Below are positions 16,890-25,131 of a DNA stretch of 64,000 bases, piece after piece; the stretch's first letter is position 1; every line of letters starts with the position of its first letter. The position numbers were made by a program, and so were the translations under genes. The notes under the pieces were generated by a model. That model was not told the origin of the DNA and searched no databases. It was given only the letters and a program-made list of their open reading frames with translations. This stretch comes from Rhodococcus sp. SBT000017. GTDB lineage: Bacteria; Actinomycetota; Actinomycetes; Mycobacteriales; Mycobacteriaceae. The DNA is taken from the NCBI RefSeq assembly GCF_003688915.1, contig NZ_REFU01000001.1:682001-746000 (forward strand), in the 5' to 3' direction.

Positions 16890-18881
16890 GTGAGTTCACC
16901 CATTCTCGTCAAGGGCCAGAACATTTCCCTGCCGGACGACGTGACCGAACTGGATGTCATCGTGTCCTGGGTAGACCCGGAGCGAGATCTCGATGCGTCT
17001 GCACTGCTGGTGAATTCGAGCGGTCACGTTCGGTCCGATGCAGACTTCGTCTTCTACAACCAGCCGGAGTCCGCGGACGCGACCGTGCGCTACCGCGGAA
17101 GCAGTAGCACCGACGAGGGCAAACAGGAACGAGTGTCGATCCATCTCGATTCTCTCGCCGCCGAAGTCGACAAGGTGGTCATCGCGGGTAGCTCGGACGA
17201 TGTTCCGTTGGGTGACTTCGGAAAACTGTCGATGCAGGTGCGGGATCAAACCGGTTCGGTACTCGGGGAGTTCCTCACCGCCGATGCGTCGTCGGAACGA
17301 GCATTGGTGTTCGGGGAGGTGTACCGGAGAAACGGCGCGTGGAAATTACGCGCGGTCGGGCAGGGCTGGGAATCCGGGTTGGGTGGTTTGGCGCAGGACT
17401 TCGGCGTCGACGTCGACGACACCGAGCCGGAAGCGTCGGCGAACGATGTTGTCGTTGTCGAGGTCGCTGACTCGCATGTGCAGGCAGTCGACACGACCGG
17501 TGAGATCGTCGACGTCTCGGTTGTCGACGTCGAACCGCCGAAACGCGGGGTACGCACCAAGAAGCCGGTTGCCAAAAAGGTCACGCCGCCGCAGTTCACC
17601 TTGGCAGGGGGAGAAGGCTGGCAGACGGCTCGCCTGTTCTCCGTTGCCGGTGTCGGATCCGGTGAGGAGCAGGAGAAGAGGGCCACCTCGGCACTGATCG
17701 CGACGATGCAGGCGGTTCGTCCGTTCGCTCGCGCAATCTGCGCACATGCCGGCGCGCCGTCCGGTCCCTTCGAGGGCTACCTCGAAGTGCAGTTCGCCAA
17801 GGGCGAGGGCAAGGTCATCCCCGACGGTGTGTTTCGGGTATCGCGCGCGGGGCAAGTGTGGACCGCGTTGCTGGAAGTGAAGACCGGCACCGGCAAGCTA
17901 CAGAAGGAGCAGCTCGAGAACTACCTCGACGTCGCGAAACGTCACAGGTACGAGACCGTGCTGAGTTTGTCCAACGACATACCGGCCTCCGCCGGTGAGC
18001 TCCCGGTCCAGGTGAACAAGACCAAGCTGAACAAGGTATCGCTGCGGCATATCTCGTGGTCCGAGGTCATTCACGAGGCCCGAATGTTGTTGTCGCACGG
18101 CGACCTTGCAGATTCATTGCAGGTATGGATTCTGAGCGAATTCGTCCGGTATCTGACGCATCCGAAGTCCGGCGCGACGGAGTTCGTCGATATGGGTCGC
18201 CACTGGGTTTCTGTTCGCGACTCCGTCACCGCCGGAACCCTCCGCTCCAGTGATGTAAAGGCCTTGTCGGTGGCGAACACGTGGGCGTCGCTGTCCAGGC
18301 ACCTGGCGTTGCGGATGACTGCCGATCTCGGCGTTCCGGTGAAGCATCACCTTCCGAGGAAGTTCAGCGGAGATCCCCAGGCACGCAACGAGTACATCGT
18401 CGAGCAGCTCGTTTCCTCCGGGTGCCTCTCGGCCACGTTGCGCATTCCTGATGCCGCCGGAGATGTCACTGTCGAAGCGGACATGCGTACCAACAAGATT
18501 CAGTGCAGTACCGCTATCGACGCGCCGACCGACGGGACCGCGCTTCGACGAGCGGCATGGCTGCTCAAGCAATTGAAGAACGCTCCCGCCGACATCCTGG
18601 TCGAAGCCGTGTTCTCAGACCCAGGCGAAATATCCTGCGAGAACTTGGCGACCGTGCGAGCGGATACCAAATCGTTGACCGCAGGCCGGATCAGCGAACT
18701 GCAGTACTTCACGCTGACGTCACCGACCAAGATGGGTAGCAAGCGCTCCGGATCTGCGGCCAGCTTCATCGGTAGCGTGACCGACGGTCTCGACGCCTTC
18801 TACCGCGACGTCGTGCAACCGCTGAAGCCATGGGTCCCGTCGGCCCCGGAATCGTCGTCCACGGACATTGCGGACGACTGA
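16890..18881 (+). CDS. TerD-domain protein fused to a predicted PD-(D/E)XK nuclease domain
   Basis: A 663-residue single-gene unit starting at GTG. Residues 1 to ~180 are a complete TerD-type domain (DLDASALLVNSSGHVRSDAD, then DADFVFYNQP), the Ca2+-binding fold of tellurite/stress proteins. An acidic, Val/Asp-rich linker follows to about residue 230. The next part contains IPDGVF (Asp312), 17 residues later LLEVKTG (Glu329, Lys331), with an earlier Glu299 and the helix QLENYLDVA after it: the D...ExK arrangement of restriction-endonuclease-like folds. The last ~300 residues are of no family I recognise. It stands alone. A role in phage or DNA-damage defence is inference from published ideas that Ter modules are linked to nucleases. 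Confidence 0.7.
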   Translation: MSSPILVKGQNISLPDDVTELDVIVSWVDPERDLDASALLVNSSGHVRSDADFVFYNQPESADATVRYRGSSSTDEGKQERVSIHLDSLAAEVDKVVIAGSSDDVPLGDFGKLSMQVRDQTGSVLGEFLTADASSERALVFGEVYRRNGAWKLRAVGQGWESGLGGLAQDFGVDVDDTEPEASANDVVVVEVADSHVQAVDTTGEIVDVSVVDVEPPKRGVRTKKPVAKKVTPPQFTLAGGEGWQTARLFSVAGVGSGEEQEKRATSALIATMQAVRPFARAICAHAGAPSGPFEGYLEVQFAKGEGKVIPDGVFRVSRAGQVWTALLEVKTGTGKLQKEQLENYLDVAKRHRYETVLSLSNDIPASAGELPVQVNKTKLNKVSLRHISWSEVIHEARMLLSHGDLADSLQVWILSEFVRYLTHPKSGATEFVDMGRHWVSVRDSVTAGTLRSSDVKALSVANTWASLSRHLALRMTADLGVPVKHHLPRKFSGDPQARNEYIVEQLVSSGCLSATLRIPDAAGDVTVEADMRTNKIQCSTAIDAPTDGTALRRAAWLLKQLKNAPADILVEAVFSDPGEISCENLATVRADTKSLTAGRISELQYFTLTSPTKMGSKRSGSAASFIGSVTDGLDAFYRDVVQPLKPWVPSAPESSSTDIADD

Positions 18882-18938
18882 GCGCCCTACTGCACGACTA
18901 GCCCCGACGTCTCCATGAATCCGGGCCCGCAGTGAAAT

Positions 18939-19349
18939 TCAGTCGAGGATTGCTGTCGCCTCGACCTCCACGAGTACGTCCGGTTCGAAGAGGTAGTCGA
19001 CTCCGATGAGCGAGGCGGGCGGCATGGGAGTCGGAATTCCGATCTCGACGGCCACCTGTTCGACACCTGCCATGAACTCGGCGATCTTCTCCGGTGCCCA
19101 ATGGGTGACATAGAACGTCAACCGCACTACGTCGCTGAATGTCGCGCCCGCACCCGCCAATCCGATGGCGGTGTTTCTCAGCGCCTGTGCAACCTGACCC
19201 GCAAGGTCGCCAGGGGCCACCGGGGCACCGTCGACGAGGCGTGCGATCTGACCGCTGACGTGTACGTGGCGCGTTCCGGTACCTACGGCGACATGGTGGT
19301 ACGGCACGTGCTGAGTCATGCCTTCCGGACTGGAATAGATGACGGACAT
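18939..19349 (-). CDS. RidA/YjgF family protein
   Basis: A 136-residue RidA-fold protein (HVHVSGQIARLVDG, VAQALRNTAIGLAGAGATFSDVVRLTFYVT, then LIGVDYLFEPDVLVEVEATAIL). RidA relatives deaminate reactive enamines or imines, or take part in catabolic routes. The conserved Arg of the RidA active site near the end (usually RxxVE) is not evident, so it is likely a paralogue of another subfamily. The ATG at 19349 follows GAGGAG. It is divergent from an HxlR regulator with a perfect palindrome in the 79-bp gap, so it is probably the regulator's target. Confidence 0.82.
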   Translation of the reverse strand: MSVIYSSPEGMTQHVPYHHVAVGTGTRHVHVSGQIARLVDGAPVAPGDLAGQVAQALRNTAIGLAGAGATFSDVVRLTFYVTHWAPEKIAEFMAGVEQVAVEIGIPTPMPPASLIGVDYLFEPDVLVEVEATAILD

Positions 19350-19374
19350 CGACTTCTCCTCGGTGGTTGCGGCT

Positions 19375-19393
19375 AGGTATAACATTGATACCT
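19375..19393. promoter_or_regulatory. Candidate HxlR operator between ridA-like and hxlR-like genes
   Basis: AGGTAT and ATACCT arms with the 7-nt spacer AACATTG form a perfect 6-bp inverted repeat in the middle of a 79-bp divergent promoter region. HxlR regulators often bind GTA-N-TAC-like palindromes, so this site fits both autoregulation and control of the RidA gene. Confidence 0.55.
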
Positions 19394-19428
19394 GGTAGAC
19401 GAAAGTCACTTCAAGGAGACGTGGTTTC

Positions 19429-19797
19429 ATGACCGATACCTCGGCCGCGCAGGACGAACTCACCATCAGCGCACCCCACCGCGAGCTGCTCGATCAGGTA
19501 CTCGACAAATGGTCGCTGGCCGTACTCAACGAACTCTGCGAACAACCCTCCCGCTTCAACGAACTGCGTCGCGCGATCCCGAACGTGACACAGAAATCGC
19601 TCACCGCGACATTGCGCAAGCTCGAACGAAACGGAATTGTCGAACGGGTCCTGCTCAGTTCGCGTCCCGTCGCCGTCGAGTACCGAATCACGCGACTGGG
19701 GAAGACGCTTCGGACGCCGATCGACGTGATCTTGCAATGGGCTACCGACCATATGCCGGAGATCGAACGAGCTCGCGCGGACTTCGACCTTCTGTGA
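19429..19797 (+). CDS. HxlR-family winged-helix regulator
   Basis: A 122-residue regulator with the HxlR signature: VLDKWSLAVLNELCEQPSRFNELRRAIPNVTQKSLTATLRKLERNGIVER (read in pieces), then YRITRLGKTLRTPIDVILQWA. A good AAGGAG lies upstream of the start. These dimeric DNA-binding proteins respond to reactive or small organic compounds. It is divergent from the RidA-like gene, probably its target. Confidence 0.87.
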   Translation: MTDTSAAQDELTISAPHRELLDQVLDKWSLAVLNELCEQPSRFNELRRAIPNVTQKSLTATLRKLERNGIVERVLLSSRPVAVEYRITRLGKTLRTPIDVILQWATDHMPEIERARADFDLL

Positions 19798-19901
19798 CAA
19801 CGGTCCGAGTCAGCACCTCGAGACTCGGGATGACCCGAACAGCAGATGACCGACGAGCGACGATGCGGTTGAAGGTGCCGAACTCTGGGCACAGAGAAGG
19901 T

Positions 19902-20366
19902 ATGAGAGATAACGCAAAGCTGACAGTGGAACGCACCATCGAGGCACCCGTCGACGCTGTTTTCGACGTCCTGTCCAATCCTGAGCGGCATCAGGCGCTC
20001 GATGGATCGGGCTTCGTACGCAGCGTGGACCACGCCGACCGGATTCAGAAGGTCGGCGAGAAGTTCACGATGAACATGCAGGGCGATCACATGGGTGGCG
20101 AGTACCAGACCGACAACCACGTGACCGGCTACATCAAGGACAAGCTGGTCGCATGGAAGACGGCCCCCGCAGGTAACGAGCCTCCCGGATGGGAGTGGCT
20201 GTGGGAGCTCGAATCTCAGGGCCCCAACGAGACGCTGGTCCGCCACACCTACGACTGGTCCAAGGTCACGGACAAGAAGTTGCTCCAGCAGATCAAGTTC
20301 CCGCTGGTGACCGAAGATCAGCTGAACGACACACTCGCTCGACTGGCAGTCGAAGCGACGTCCTGA
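19902..20366 (+). CDS. SRPBCC-family (START-like) protein
   Basis: A 154-residue protein with the typical SRPBCC opening (LTVERTIEAPVDAVFDVLSNPERHQALDGSG) and a closing segment with WLWELESQGPNETLVRHTYDW. The fold binds small hydrophobic ligands in a deep cavity; no catalytic role can be read. I chose ATG 19902 with AGAGAAGG close by; ATG 19863 is possible. It lies about 100 bp after the HxlR gene on the same strand and is convergent with the SWIM gene. Confidence 0.75.
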   Translation: MRDNAKLTVERTIEAPVDAVFDVLSNPERHQALDGSGFVRSVDHADRIQKVGEKFTMNMQGDHMGGEYQTDNHVTGYIKDKLVAWKTAPAGNEPPGWEWLWELESQGPNETLVRHTYDWSKVTDKKLLQQIKFPLVTEDQLNDTLARLAVEATS

Positions 20367-20387
20367 TTTCAGGCCGCAGGTCTCAGG

Positions 20388-20960
20388 TCAGCCGAAGAAC
20401 GCTGTGCTGTCGAGACTTTCGATCGACATCCAGCGTCGAGGAAAGTCCGCCGGCCCAGATGTAGCCGACAGATCGACTCCACGGACGGCCAGCGCCGACG
20501 TCGGCATCTGATCGACGATCAGACCGACGGCATAGGTAGCGGCCGTCACGTGGAGGCACGGATCGATTCTTCCGGAGCAGGTGCAGGACGCTTCGGTGGC
20601 GTCGGGGACCGGCGACAGTTTGCTCGCTATCAGTTCGGCGTGGACCTCGTCGGGGAGGTCACCGCTGGTTGCACCCCCGCGCGTGTGGCGGGCGAGAATG
20701 CGCAGCACCGACTTTCGTTCCGTCGCCGAATAGCGGGGGAGTGACAGCACAGCCGTCTCGCTCTTCTTGCCCGCGGACACGACGCATCGAAACTCACCGA
20801 CCTTGTTGTGATCTACGGCAACTGCATCGTTGCGCACCAGGCTGCGTGCCCGCGGGAGCATCGGGTTCGGCCTGGTGACGGCGATGGGTTCCACCCGCCG
20901 GATCCAGTCTTTCCCCCACGGCGTCGACCCGAATGCCGCGGGCTGCGGTGTGATAGCCAT
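20388..20960 (-). CDS. SWIM zinc-finger protein
   Basis: A 190-residue protein. It starts AFGSTPWGKDWIRRVEP, a beginning known from actinobacterial SWIM proteins, and has the zinc-binding pattern CTCSGRIDPCLHVTAA (CxC...CxH) in its second half. Its ATG shares one base with the stop of the SNF2 helicase gene upstream (TGATG), so the two are translationally coupled. SWIM domains are thought to bind DNA or protein, and SWIM-SNF2 pairs are common, so the products probably work together on chromatin-like or damaged DNA; this role is inferred. Confidence 0.8.
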   Translation of the reverse strand: MAITPQPAAFGSTPWGKDWIRRVEPIAVTRPNPMLPRARSLVRNDAVAVDHNKVGEFRCVVSAGKKSETAVLSLPRYSATERKSVLRILARHTRGGATSGDLPDEVHAELIASKLSPVPDATEASCTCSGRIDPCLHVTAATYAVGLIVDQMPTSALAVRGVDLSATSGPADFPRRWMSIESLDSTAFFG

Positions 20961-22888
20961 CAGCGCGACACCGCCCTCAGCGACAGCGTCTCGCGCAACG
21001 TCGAGTCGTCGAGCGCCGCCAGAGCCAGCTCGTTGTTGCTCTCGGTCAAACCAGCGATCGCCTTCTTGCGGGTATGGAGTGATGCGATGTGCTCCTCCAG
21101 TGTTCCCTCCGTCGTGAGTGCCATGACCGTCACCTGCGACTTCTGTCCGATTCGGTGCACCCGGTCGGTGGCCTGCGCCTCGACCGCGGGGTTCCACCAT
21201 CGGTCGTAGTGAATCACCGTGCTGGCGCGGGTGAGATTGAGGCCGTACCCCGCCGCCCTCAGACTGAGAACCATGACGGGTGATCGGTCGCTGTTCTGGA
21301 ATCGGTCGACCATCTTGTCGCGCTTGTCCACGTCGAGCCCGCCGTGAAAGAACGGAATCGGGGCCCCGGTGAGGCGCTCGAGATGCTCCGCCAGGATTTC
21401 CCCGGTCCGGCGGTACTGAGTGAACACGAGCGCAGCTCGCGAGGATTCGGCGAGTTCCTCGACGATGTCGGTGAGCCTGTCGAGTTTCCCGGACCGATCA
21501 GCAAGTCGAGCCAAGTCTCCGTTGACGAGGCCTGGGTGATTGCAGATCAGTTTTAGCTGGGTGAGTAGCGCCAGCACTGCTGTCCCTCGTCCTCGGTCGG
21601 TGCCGAAGCCGGTATCGAATGCTTCCTCGATGGCCGAGTTGTACAGCATTGCTTGCTCATTCGAGATCGGACACAGAACATCGATGTGGTTCTTCGGCGG
21701 CAGATCTGTCGCAACCTCGGCCTTCGTCCGGCGAAGAACGACCGGCGCGATCGCGCTCGACAGTTGTGCCAGTGCGGCCGCTGAGCCTCCCTGCTCGATG
21801 GGTGCCGAGAATCGTCGGGTGAACCGAGCTCGGGTTCCGAGCAAACCGGGATTGGTGAGATCGATCAAGGCCCAGAGTTCATCCATGCGGTTCTCGACGG
21901 GAGTGCCGGTCAGGGCGATGCGCGTGGTGGAATTCAGCCGACGCGCTGCTCGGGCTATTTTGGTCCGGGAGTTCTTCATGACGTGCGCCTCATCGAAGAA
22001 CACTGTGCTCCAAGATATTTCGCTCAATCGGTCCGTGTCGGTGCGCAGGGTGGGGTACCCGGTGACTGTCACCGAGCCTGCGTCGGCACATAACTCGAGG
22101 GTGCGGGACGGTCCGCGGTACACGTTGACGACCAATTCGCCGTCGGAGAAGTTCTCGATTTCTCGTCTCCAGTTGCTGATCAACGACGTCGGGCACACGA
22201 CAAGGTAGTTGCCCTCGCCTCGCCGTGCTCCGACGATCATGTGCGCAATGGCCTGGAGCGTTTTGCCCAGCCCCATCTCGTCAGCGAGGATTCCGCCGCC
22301 TCCGACCTCGTGAACGGTCGGGATCCAGGCGGCACCGTGCACTTGATAGGGCCTGGGCGTGAAGGCCGAGGCACGCTGGAGCAGATGGTTCTGCAGGTGC
22401 AGGCTGGCGCGGAGTGCGTCAGCGGCACCGTGTGCCGTCGACACGCTCGACCCGCCTGCGTTGGGAACCGCGTGCGCCGCAGGCGGGAGTGCATCGACGA
22501 GCGCTGAGGGAAGTCCGCTCACGTCGGGGTTCTGCTCGACGTGGTTCAGAATCGCCAACCATCCGCGTGCCGATGGACCTTCCGCAGAGCTGGTTGCGCT
22601 TCGGAGCTCGCCAGGGTTCGCTGCGACGAGGTGCGCGCCAACGGTGCGCACGGCGATCGTTCCGTCCGCGCCGGGGACCGCAAGCTCGACGGGAGTGGAC
22701 TCTCCGACAGGCGTCGCCCCCGGTGTGCTGTGCCAGACGGCGAAACAGTGACGGTGCGGCAGGTAGGTGACGTGCGGAGCTGAGTCTGTGTCGGCGGTCG
22801 AAAGCATGCACTCTCCGGCGAAGTTCGCTGCCTCGGCCAGGTCCGAGGCTGCTAACACCGTACGCCGTCCGGTTGGTTTTCGCTGCAT
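20960..22888 (-). CDS. SNF2-family DEAD/DEAH helicase-like ATPase
   Basis: About 642 residues. The N-terminal ~180 are of unknown type, followed by SNF2 helicase motifs: ILADEMGLGKTLQAIAH (motif I), FFDEAHVMKN (motif II, DEAH), ALTGTPVENRMDELW (motif III), VFTQYRRTGEILAEHL (motif IV), SLRAAGYGLNLTRAST (motif V) and ATDRVHRIGQ (motif VI). It is an ATP-driven double-stranded DNA translocase that remodels protein-DNA complexes. The start is uncertain: ATG 22888 is used here, but a TTG at 22912 preceded by AGGA would add eight residues. It is coupled to the SWIM gene and lies about 50-75 bp downstream of the DNA glycosylase. Confidence 0.88.
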   Translation of the reverse strand: MQRKPTGRRTVLAASDLAEAANFAGECMLSTADTDSAPHVTYLPHRHCFAVWHSTPGATPVGESTPVELAVPGADGTIAVRTVGAHLVAANPGELRSATSSAEGPSARGWLAILNHVEQNPDVSGLPSALVDALPPAAHAVPNAGGSSVSTAHGAADALRASLHLQNHLLQRASAFTPRPYQVHGAAWIPTVHEVGGGGILADEMGLGKTLQAIAHMIVGARRGEGNYLVVCPTSLISNWRREIENFSDGELVVNVYRGPSRTLELCADAGSVTVTGYPTLRTDTDRLSEISWSTVFFDEAHVMKNSRTKIARAARRLNSTTRIALTGTPVENRMDELWALIDLTNPGLLGTRARFTRRFSAPIEQGGSAAALAQLSSAIAPVVLRRTKAEVATDLPPKNHIDVLCPISNEQAMLYNSAIEEAFDTGFGTDRGRGTAVLALLTQLKLICNHPGLVNGDLARLADRSGKLDRLTDIVEELAESSRAALVFTQYRRTGEILAEHLERLTGAPIPFFHGGLDVDKRDKMVDRFQNSDRSPVMVLSLRAAGYGLNLTRASTVIHYDRWWNPAVEAQATDRVHRIGQKSQVTVMALTTEGTLEEHIASLHTRKKAIAGLTESNNELALAALDDSTLRETLSLRAVSR

Positions 22889-22962
22889 CCGATCGCGTTT
22901 GACAATTCCCAAAAATGCTGTCCTACAGCGCTATCGAGCATCATCCCGCGTGATGGATCGGA

Positions 22963-23781
22963 TCAGGATTGCTCTCGAGAACACCACCACGTCGTACGGC
23001 CGCCCACCGTTCCGCGAGCCATCGGCGCACCACATCGGGGGCACGCCGCATCGGTTTTCCGGAACGGAATGATCTCTCCGGTGTGTACCCCACCCTTCTT
23101 TATCGCTGATCGGATCGCGCGGCGCAGAACAACGCGCAGTTCGTCGAGCTCCTCCGTTGTGAGCGACTTGGCTCGCCTGGACGGGGATTGCTCGCTCTGC
23201 CAGAGCACCTCGTCGGCCAGTAGGTTGCCGACTCCCGCTATCGCGGCTTGGTCGAGCAGTCGTGCCTTGAGAGGTGCACCGCTGGAACCGATTCGGTGGC
23301 GGAAGTCGTCGCGACCGATCGCCGCGGCGTCCGGACCGAGAGCGTCGATGTCGGGTTCGAGTCGAACCCGGCCGAGGCGGCGCTTGTCGAACAGTCGGAG
23401 CTGCCCCCCGTCGTCGAACGTCATGGAGAAGCGCGTCCACTCCGGCTTGTCGGTCGGGCGCTCACCGACATGAGGATCGCCGCCTCCGTACTGCGAGGTG
23501 CGCTCACCGTCGGGAGCGGTGACGATGACGCGTCCACCCATGCCGAGGTGAATGCCCAACGTCGGGCCGCTCGAGCCGTCGGCCGTGACGGTTTCGCACC
23601 ACATCGCCTTGCCGCGTCGACGCGCCTCGGTGAGTTTCCCGCCCGTCAGGGCACGGGCAATATCGCCTGGCATGTGCGGTCGGCACTCGAACGTGTCGGT
23701 GTCGTCGATGTCGACGATGACGCGACCGAGAGCCTTTTCGACGACCTGTCGGGCGTTTTCCACTTCGGGTAGTTCCGGCAT
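22963..23781 (-). CDS. Fpg/Nei-family DNA glycosylase
   Basis: A 272-residue base-excision repair enzyme. MPELPEVE gives the catalytic Pro and Glu; RRRGKAMWCE has the conserved Lys; IAGVGNLLADEVLW is the H2TH segment; CPRCGAP begins the C-terminal zinc finger. The finger ends WWCSREQS, so the usual fourth Cys (CxxC) seems absent. It should remove oxidised bases by glycosylase/beta,delta-lyase chemistry. It lies upstream of the SNF2/SWIM pair on the same strand, suggesting a repair-related cluster. Confidence 0.87.
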   Translation of the reverse strand: MPELPEVENARQVVEKALGRVIVDIDDTDTFECRPHMPGDIARALTGGKLTEARRRGKAMWCETVTADGSSGPTLGIHLGMGGRVIVTAPDGERTSQYGGGDPHVGERPTDKPEWTRFSMTFDDGGQLRLFDKRRLGRVRLEPDIDALGPDAAAIGRDDFRHRIGSSGAPLKARLLDQAAIAGVGNLLADEVLWQSEQSPSRRAKSLTTEELDELRVVLRRAIRSAIKKGGVHTGEIIPFRKTDAACPRCGAPMARGTVGGRTTWWCSREQS

Positions 23782-23849
23782 TCATCCGGTGTACCCGATT
23801 CGTGGGCACTATGCGCGGGTGCCGTCAACGGTCGTTCGACGCGTTCGTG

Positions 23850-24275
23850 TCACCCTTCAGGCATCAGTGGACCCAGTTCGGCGTCGAGCACCTTCTGTAC
23901 GACGCGCATCGCCGCCAGCGCAGCAGGCGCGCCGCAGTACCCCGCTGTATGGACGACGGTTTCGGTGATCTCGGTTCGGGTGAGGCCGTTGCGGAGAGCT
24001 CCACGCACGTGTCCTGCGAGTTCCTCGTGGGCGCGCAACGCGATGAGGATTCCGAGGTTGAGCAGGCTCCGGCTGCGGTGATCGAGACCGGGACGCGTCC
24101 ACACGCCGCCCCACACGGTGTCGGTGACGAAGTCTTGCAGTGCAGCGGAGTCAGTGCTGGAGGCATTGGCGAACGCTTTGTCGACGTACTCTTCGCCCAT
24201 CACGTTCCGACGGACCTCGAGTCCGTCCTCGAAGCGCGGTCCCCTGTTCCGATTGGTCGCTTCGTCGTCGATCAT
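23850..24275 (-). CDS. Carboxymuconolactone decarboxylase family protein (PcaC-like)
   Basis: A 141-residue all-helical protein similar to 4-carboxymuconolactone decarboxylase: GEEYVDKAFANAS, then VWGGVWTRPGLDHRSRSLLNLGILIAL, HVRGALRNGLTRTEI and YCGAPAALAAM. PcaC acts in the protocatechuate branch of the beta-ketoadipate pathway, but no other pca genes are here, so the role is open. The ATG at 24275 is preceded by GAGAGGGA. Confidence 0.8.
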   Translation of the reverse strand: MIDDEATNRNRGPRFEDGLEVRRNVMGEEYVDKAFANASSTDSAALQDFVTDTVWGGVWTRPGLDHRSRSLLNLGILIALRAHEELAGHVRGALRNGLTRTEITETVVHTAGYCGAPAALAAMRVVQKVLDAELGPLMPEG

Positions 24276-24356
24276 GGTGTTCCCTCTCCGTCGTCTGCGT
24301 TGTCGACAGATCATGGCAGGGGGTTTCAGTGGAACAGAAGGCGGAGGGGAGCTCGG

Positions 24357-24584
24357 CTAGGGTTCGATCTGTTCGGTGTTCGTGCGTGGTTCACCGTGAT
24401 CGGGTGGGGTGATCCCACTTTCGCGCGGCGCGCCCATGTAGGCCGATCCTCCGACAGCACTGTCGATTCCGTGGAAGCGACCGCGCCGCATGCGCGAGCG
24501 AAGTATGCGCGCGATGACAACGAAGACACCCAGAACGACGGCGAACCCGGCGATTACGGCAACCAGCGCCAACGATGTGTCCAT
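24357..24584 (-). CDS. Small single-pass membrane protein
   Basis: A 75-residue protein with one hydrophobic helix (about residues 5-27, LALVAVIAGFAVVLGVFVVI), then a basic stop-transfer segment RILRSRMRRGR and a polar tail. A GGAG lies before the ATG. No family recognised. It is just upstream, on the same strand, of the CMD-family gene. Confidence 0.5.
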   Translation of the reverse strand: MDTSLALVAVIAGFAVVLGVFVVIARILRSRMRRGRFHGIDSAVGGSAYMGAPRESGITPPDHGEPRTNTEQIEP

Positions 24585-25131
24585 AGCAGTCTCCGATCCT
24601 CACCGTCGTAAACCCGACCGGTCGCTATCGATTATCGGGCATGGGAGCGACTCCGGGGGACGAAACCAGGACACACGGTGTCGGTCGATCTGCTCAGCGC
24701 GGAGAAACCGGCCCACCGTCACGGTCGTCGCGCGAAGGCGGTGTGTCGTCGGAGGCTTGTTCTGCGCGCGTTGCTTCGAGGAACAGCTGAAGAAAGGAAG
24801 AATGCGCGCCTCGTTCTTGCGCCGTACTTCCCTCTCGGGGGTCTTCCGATGCCCTCGACATAGCGATTCGCTCTCCTCCCGTGTCCGCGAACAACAGTCT
24901 CAGATTCTGAATAGTTAAGCAACTGAGACAGTAAGTACAATCCGTGGCACGAAAGAAGGAGGTGGCGATCGAGCAACTTTCAGCGGTGTCCGTGGGCGGC
25001 GAGGGTGCCCAGAAGCTGCAGCGCAAGGAGAGCTTCGTCGTCGAGATGGGGGTCCGGTCGCGGTGCAACTCGCGCTCGTCGGCATCGAGAGTGGCCGGAG
25101 CGTGCATCGCGGCCGAGCCTTCGAATGAAGG
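24585..25131. other. Intergenic stretch with no supported gene
   Basis: The 547 bp between the small membrane protein start and the acyl-CoA synthetase stop hold only short frames without recognisable families or codon-like pattern. The centre (about 24890-24945) is unusually AT-rich for this window and contains an inverted repeat listed separately. Confidence 0.5.
24894..24932. promoter_or_regulatory. AT-rich inverted repeat, possible operator
   Basis: ACAGTCTCAG and CTGAGACAGT match as inverted arms in 9 of 10 positions, separated by 19 bp of AT-rich sequence containing TTCTGAATAGTTAAG. It looks like a regulator site or promoter, but no gene starts close enough to name its target. Confidence 0.3.

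Noticed and set aside
24694..25107. A 137-codon minus-strand frame between the small membrane protein and the acyl-CoA synthetase
   Set aside because: No recognised domain, odd composition and no ribosome site; it also runs across the AT-rich inverted repeat.
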